A stretch of DNA of 64,000 nucleotides, taken from positions 7,242,620-7,306,619 of the forward strand of contig OZ025220.1 in assembly GCA_964019055.1 (NCBI GenBank), given 5' to 3'. Of the stretch, positions 58,801-64,000 are shown piece by piece. Position numbers and translations under genes: made by a program. The stretch is from Anthopleura xanthogrammica (Eukaryota; Cnidaria; Anthozoa; Actiniaria; Actiniidae). The notes below the pieces were generated by a model that saw only the letters and a program-made list of their open reading frames with translations, was not told the DNA's origin and did not search any database. Position 1 is the stretch's first letter. Each line of letters starts with the position of its first letter.

Positions 58801-61800
58801 ATGGCCAAAAATCACCTATTTTTTATTCCTTAAAAATAATGAATATTTTTTGAAAAGGTGTGAAAATGGTCAAAATTCAATCAAAACTATGGGCTATAGC
58901 CCATGCTTTTTGGTTGAAAATGGCAAAAAATGACCTATTTTGCATTCTTCAGAAATAATGAATATTTTTTGAAAAGGTGTGAAAATGGTCCAGAATCGAT
59001 CAAAACTATGGGCTATAGCCCATGCTTTTTGGTTCAAAATGGCCAAAAATGACCTATTTTGCATTCTTCAGAAATAATGAATATTTTTTGAAAAGGTGTG
59101 AAAATGGTCCAGAATCGATCAAAACTATGGGCTATAGCCCATGCTTTTTGGTTGAAAATGGCCAAAAATGACCTATTTGGCATTCTTCAGAAATAATGAA
59201 TATTTTTTGAAAAGGTGTGAAAATGGTCCAGAAACGATCAAAACTATGGGCTATAACCCATGCTTTTTGGTTCAAAATGGCGAAAAATGAACTATTTTTT
59301 ATTCCTTAAAAATAATGAATATTTTTTGAAAAGGTGTGAAAATGGTCAAAATTCAATCAAAACTATGGGCTATAACCCATGCTTTTTGGTTCAAAATGGC
59401 CAAAAATGACCTATTTTGCATTCTTCAGAAATAATGAATATTTTTTGAAAAGGTGTGAAAATGGTACAGAATCGATCAAAACTATGGGCTATAGCCCATG
59501 CTTTTTGGTTCAAAATGGCCAAAAATAACCTATTTTTCATTCTTCAGAAATAATGAATATTTTTTGAAAAGGTGTGAAAATGGTCCAGAATCGTACAAAA
59601 CTATGGGCTATAGCCCATGCTTTTTGCTTCAAACGGCCAAAATAGACCTTTTTTGCATACTTCAGAAATAATGAATATTTTTTGAAAAGGTGTGAAAATG
59701 GTCCGGAATCGATCAAAACTATGGGCTATAGCCCATGCTTTTTGGTTGAAAATGGCCAAAAATGACCTATTTTACATTCTTCAGAAATAATGAACAATTT
59801 TTGAAAAGGTGTGAAAATGGTCCAGAATTGATCAAAACTATGGGCTATAGCCCATGCTTTTTGGTTTAAAATTGCCAAAAATGACCTATTTTGCATTCTT
59901 CAGAAATAATGAATATTTTTTGAAAAGGTGTGAAAATGGTCCAGAATCGATCAAAACTATGGGCTATAGCCCATGCTTTTTGGTTTAAAATTGCCAAAAA
60001 TGACCTATTTGGCATTCTTCAGAAATAATGAATATTTTTTGAAAAGGTGTGAAAATGGTCCAGAATCGATCAAAACTATGGGCTATAACCCATGCTTTTT
60101 GGTTCAAAATGGCCAAAAATGACCTATTTGGCATTCTTCAGAAATAATGAATATTTTTTGAAAAGGTGTGAAAATGGTCCAGAATCGATCAAAACTATGG
60201 GCTATAGCCCATGCTTTTTGCTTCAAAATGGCCAAAAATGACGTATTTTTTATTCCTTAAAAATAATAAATATTTTTTGAAAAGGTGTAAAAATGGTCAA
60301 AATTCGATCAAAACAATGGGCTATAGCCCATGCTTTTTGCTTCAAAATGGCCAAAAATGACCTATTTTTCATTATTAAGAAATAATGAATATTTTTTGAA
60401 AAGGTGTGAAAATGGACGAGAATCGAACAAAACTATGGGCTATAACCCATGCTTTTTGGTTGAAAATGGCCAAAAATAACCTATTTTTCATTCTTCAGAA
60501 ATAATGAATATTTTTTGAAAAGGTGTGAAAATAGTCTAGAATCGTTCAAAACTATGGGCTATAGCCCATGCTTTTTGGTTCAAAATGGCCAAAAATGACC
60601 TATTTTTCATTCTTTAGAAATAATGAATATTTTTTGAAAAGGTGTGAAAATGGTCCAGAATCGATCAAAACTATGGGCTATAGCCCATGCTTTTTGCTTC
60701 AAAATGGCCAAAAATCACCTATTTTTTATTCCTTAAAAATAATGAATATTTTTTGAAAAGGTGTGAAAATGGTACAGAATCGATCAAAACTATGGGCTAT
60801 AACCCATGCTTTTTGGTTGAAAATGGCCAAAAATGACCTATTTGGCATTCTTTAGAAATAATGAATATTTTTTGAAAAGGTGTGAAAATGGTCCAGAATC
60901 GATCAAAACTATGGGCTATAGCCCATGCTTTTTGCTTCAAAATGGCCAAAAATCACCTATTTTTTATTCCTTAAAAATAATGAATATTTTTTGAAAAGGT
61001 GTGAAAATGGTCAAAATTCAATCAAAACTATGGGCTATAGCCCATGCTTTTTGGTTGAAAATGGCAAAAAATGACCTATTTTGCATTCTTCAGAAATAAT
61101 GAATATTTTTTGAAAAGGTGTGAAAATGGTCCAGAATCGATCAAAACTATGGGCTATAGCCCATGCTTTTTGGTTCAAAATGGCCAAAAATGACCTATTT
61201 GGCATTCTTCAGAAATAATGAATATTTTTTGAAAAGGTGTGAAAATGGTCCAGAATCGATCAAAACTATGGGCTATAGCCCATGCTTTTTGGTTGAAAAT
61301 GGCCAAAAATGACCTATTTGGCATTCTTCAGAAATAATGAATATTTTTTGAAAAGGTGTGAAAATGGTCCAGAAACGATCAAAACTATGGGCTATAACCC
61401 ATGCTTTTTGGTTCAAAATGGCGAAAAATGAACTATTTTTTATTCCTTAAAAATAATGAATATTTTTTGAAAAGGTGTGAAAATGGTCAAAATTCAATCA
61501 AAACTATGGGCTATAACCCATGCTTTTTGGTTCAAAATGGCCAAAAATGACCTATTTTGCATTCTTCAGAAATAATGAATATTTTTTGAAAAGGTGTGAA
61601 AATGGTACAGAATCGATCAAAACTATGGGCTATAGCCCATGCTTTTTGGTTCAAAATGGCCAAAAATGACCTATTTTGCATTCTTCAGAAATAATGAATA
61701 TTTTTTGAAAAGGTGTGAAAATGGTACAGAATCGATCAAAACTATGGGCTATAGCCCATGCTTTTTGGTTCAAAATGGCCAAAAATGACCTATTTGGCAT

Positions 61801-64000
61801 TCTTCAGAAATAATGAATATTTTTTGAAAAGGTGTGAAAATGGTCCAGAAACGATCAAAACTATGGGCTATAACCCATGCTTTTTGGTTCAAAATGGCGA
61901 AAAATGAACTATTTTTTATTCCTTAAAAATAATGAATATTTTTTGAAAAGGTGTGAAAATGGTCAAAATTCAATCAAAACTATGGGCTATAACCCATGCT
62001 TTTTGGTTCAAAATGGCCAAAAATAACCTATTTTTCATTATTAAGAAATAATGAATATTTTTTGAAAAGGTGTGAAAATGGACGAGAATCGAACAAAACT
62101 ATGGGCTATAACCCATGCTTTTTGGTTGAAAATGGCCAAAAATAACCTATTTTTCATTCTTCAGAAATAATGAATATTTTTTGAAAAGGTGTGAAAATAG
62201 TCTAGAATCGTTCAAAACTATGGGCTATAGCCCATGCTTTTTGGTTCAAAATGGCCAAAAATGACCTATTTTTCATTCTTTAGAAATAATGAATATTTTT
62301 TGAAAAGGTGTGAAAATGGTCCAGAATCGATCAAAACTATGGGCTATAGCCCATGCTTTTTGCTTCAAAATGGCCAAAAATCACCTATTTTTTATTCCTT
62401 AAAAATAATGAATATTTTTTGAAAAGGTGTGAAAATGGTACAGAATCGATCAAAACTATGGGCTATAACCCATGCTTTTTGGTTGAAAATGGCCAAAAAT
62501 GACCTATTTGGCATTCTTTAGAAATAATGAATATTTTTTGAAAAGGTGTGAAAATGGTCCAGAATCGATCAAAACTATGGGCTATAGCCCATGCTTTTTG
62601 CTTCAAAATGGCCAAAAATCACCTATTTTTTATTCCTTAAAAATAATGAATATTTTTTGAAAAGGTGTGAAAATGGTCAAAATTCAATCAAAACTATGGG
62701 CTATAGCCCATGCTTTTTGGTTGAAAATGGCAAAAAATGACCTATTTTGCATTCTTCAGAAATAATGAATATTTTTTGAAAAGGTGTGAAAATGGTCCAG
62801 AATCGATCAAAACTATGGGCTATAGCCCATGCTTTTTGGTTCAAAATGGCCAAAAATGACCTATTTGGCATTCTTCAGAAATAATGAATATTTTTTGAAA
62901 AGGTGTGAAAATGGTCCAGAATCGATCAAAACTATGGGCTATAGCCCATGCTTTTTGGTTGAAAATGGCCAAAAATGACCTATTTGGCATTCTTCAGAAA
63001 TAATGAATATTTTTTGAAAAGGTGTGAAAATGGTCCAGAAACGATCAAAACTATGGGCTATAACCCATGCTTTTTGGTTCAAAATGGCGAAAAATGAACT
63101 ATTTTTTATTCCTTAAAAATAATGAATATTTTTTGAAAAGGTGTGAAAATGGTCAAAATTCAATCAAAACTATGGGCTATAACCCATGCTTTTTGGTTCA
63201 AAATGGCCAAAAATGACCTATTTTGCATTCTTCAGAAATAATGAATATTTTTTGAAAAGGTGTGAAAATGGTACAGAATCGATCAAAACTATGGGCTATA
63301 GCCCATGCTTTTTGGTTCAAAATGGCCAAAAATGACCTATTTTGCATTCTTCAGAAATAATGAATATTTTTTGAAAAGGTGTGAAAATGGTACAGAATCG
63401 ATCAAAACTATGGGCTATAGCCCATGCTTTTTGGTTCAAAATGGCCAAAAATGACCTATTTGGCATTCTTCAGAAATAATGAATATTTTTTGAAAAGGTG
63501 TGAAAATGGTCCAGAAACGATCAAAACTATGGGCTATAACCCATGCTTTTTGGTTCAAAATGGCGAAAAATGAACTATTTTTTATTCCTTAAAAATAATG
63601 AATATTTTTTGAAAAGGTGTGAAAATGGTCAAAATTCAATCAAAACTATGGGCTATAACCCATGCTTTTTGGTTCAAAATGGCCAAAAATGACCTATTTT
63701 GCATTCTTCAGAAATAATGAATATTTTTTGAAAAGGTGTGAAAATGGTACAGAATCGATCAAAACTATGGGCTATAGCCCATGCTTTTTGGTTCAAAATG
63801 GCCAAAAATGACCTATTTTTCATTCTTTAGAAATAATGAATATTTTTTGAAAAGGTGTGAAAATGGTCCAGAATCGTACAAAACTATGGGCTATAGCCCA
63901 TGCTTTTTGCTTCAAACGGCCAAAATAGACCTTTTTTGCATACTTCAGAAATAATGAATATTTTTTGAAAAGGTGTGAAAATGGTCCGGAATCGATCAAA
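49838..64000. repeat. 119-bp satellite array with higher-order structure
   Basis: About 119 head-to-tail monomers of 119 bp (occasionally 118), with no interruption, running off the window. Each has GGGCTAT(A/G)-type core, TGCTTTTTG(G/C)TT, AAAATGGCCAAAAAT, AATAATGAATATTTTTTGAA and AAGGTGTGAAAATGG. A rare variant (TGGACGAGAATCGAAC) occurs at about 52,921, 55,062, 56,133, 58,274, 60,415 and 62,081, spacings of 2141, 1071, 2141, 2141 and 1666 bp (18, 9, 18, 18 and 14 monomers). A second marker (CTTCAAACGGCC) recurs at intervals of 3212, 2141 and 4283 bp. At the left edge the repeat period is 1428 bp (12 monomers). No transposase or gene is inside. Confidence 0.98.

Noticed and set aside
49980..62422. 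Repeated 62-residue open frames in the satellite
   Set aside because: They start on non-ATG codons and span about one and a half monomers. 119 bp is not a multiple of 3, so the frame cannot continue. They follow from monomer sequence, not selection.
49838..64000. CRISPR-like array
   Set aside because: The repeats are contiguous with no unique spacers, the unit is 119 bp and the host is a eukaryote. It is a satellite.

Overview
This is animal nuclear DNA and looks like a cnidarian, probably an anthozoan. The genes have many short introns with GT/AG borders, noncoding DNA is AT-rich, and foldback (MITE-like) elements and microsatellites are dense. A secreted fibrinogen-like protein has a layout I associate with sea anemone and coral gene families. 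I cannot name the species from sequence alone. All coordinates and splice sites were read by eye, without alignment software.

Layout. (1) 1-16.8 kb: a young tandem cluster of C2H2 zinc-finger genes on the + strand. There is one 5'-truncated, broken copy (3-578) and three apparently complete paralogs (3237-5699, 8120-10207, 12663-15754). Each complete copy joins a small WW-like exon in phase 0 to one large exon with an acidic repeat region and 12-15 fingers. Each also repeats the same upstream exon block and 3' flank, so the duplicated unit is about 5 kb and includes the promoter. (2) 18.4-19.6 kb: a two-exon secreted protein with a fibrinogen-type N-terminal motif. (3) 22.6-26.3 kb: an eight-exon Rab-family GTPase. 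(4) 28.3-35.3 kb: an intronless VPS72/YL1 gene on the - strand, divergent from a nine-exon PSMB4 (proteasome beta-7 subunit) on the + strand, 671 bp apart. (5) 44.6-47.5 kb: a cationic amino acid transporter-like gene (SLC7 CAT family) with two coding exons. (6) 49.84 kb to the window end: an unbroken 119-bp satellite array of about 119 monomers with higher-order periods of 18 monomers (about 2141 bp) and 12 monomers (1428 bp). It continues past the window.

The genes do not form one pathway. VPS72, PSMB4, the Rab and the transporter are ordinary housekeeping or cell-biology genes. The zinc-finger cluster is lineage-specific in appearance: WW-like domain, consensus sumoylation sites, an acidic coding minisatellite, a basic NLS-like stretch and arrays whose DNA-contact residues differ between paralogs. 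I regard this architecture as the best candidate for something undescribed. The second candidate is the higher-order satellite, whose monomers carry a 16-bp palindrome that exists in an intact and a broken form.

Noncoding space holds many TIR or foldback elements, several identifiable as insertions by comparison with empty sites in paralogous zinc-finger flanks. It also holds a tRNA-derived SINE, long tetranucleotide arrays, an 8-bp minisatellite in the transporter intron and a G-rich/C-rich pentamer array in a zinc-finger intron. The stretches 35.4-40.0 kb and 41.1-44.6 kb show no coding sequence I can support.
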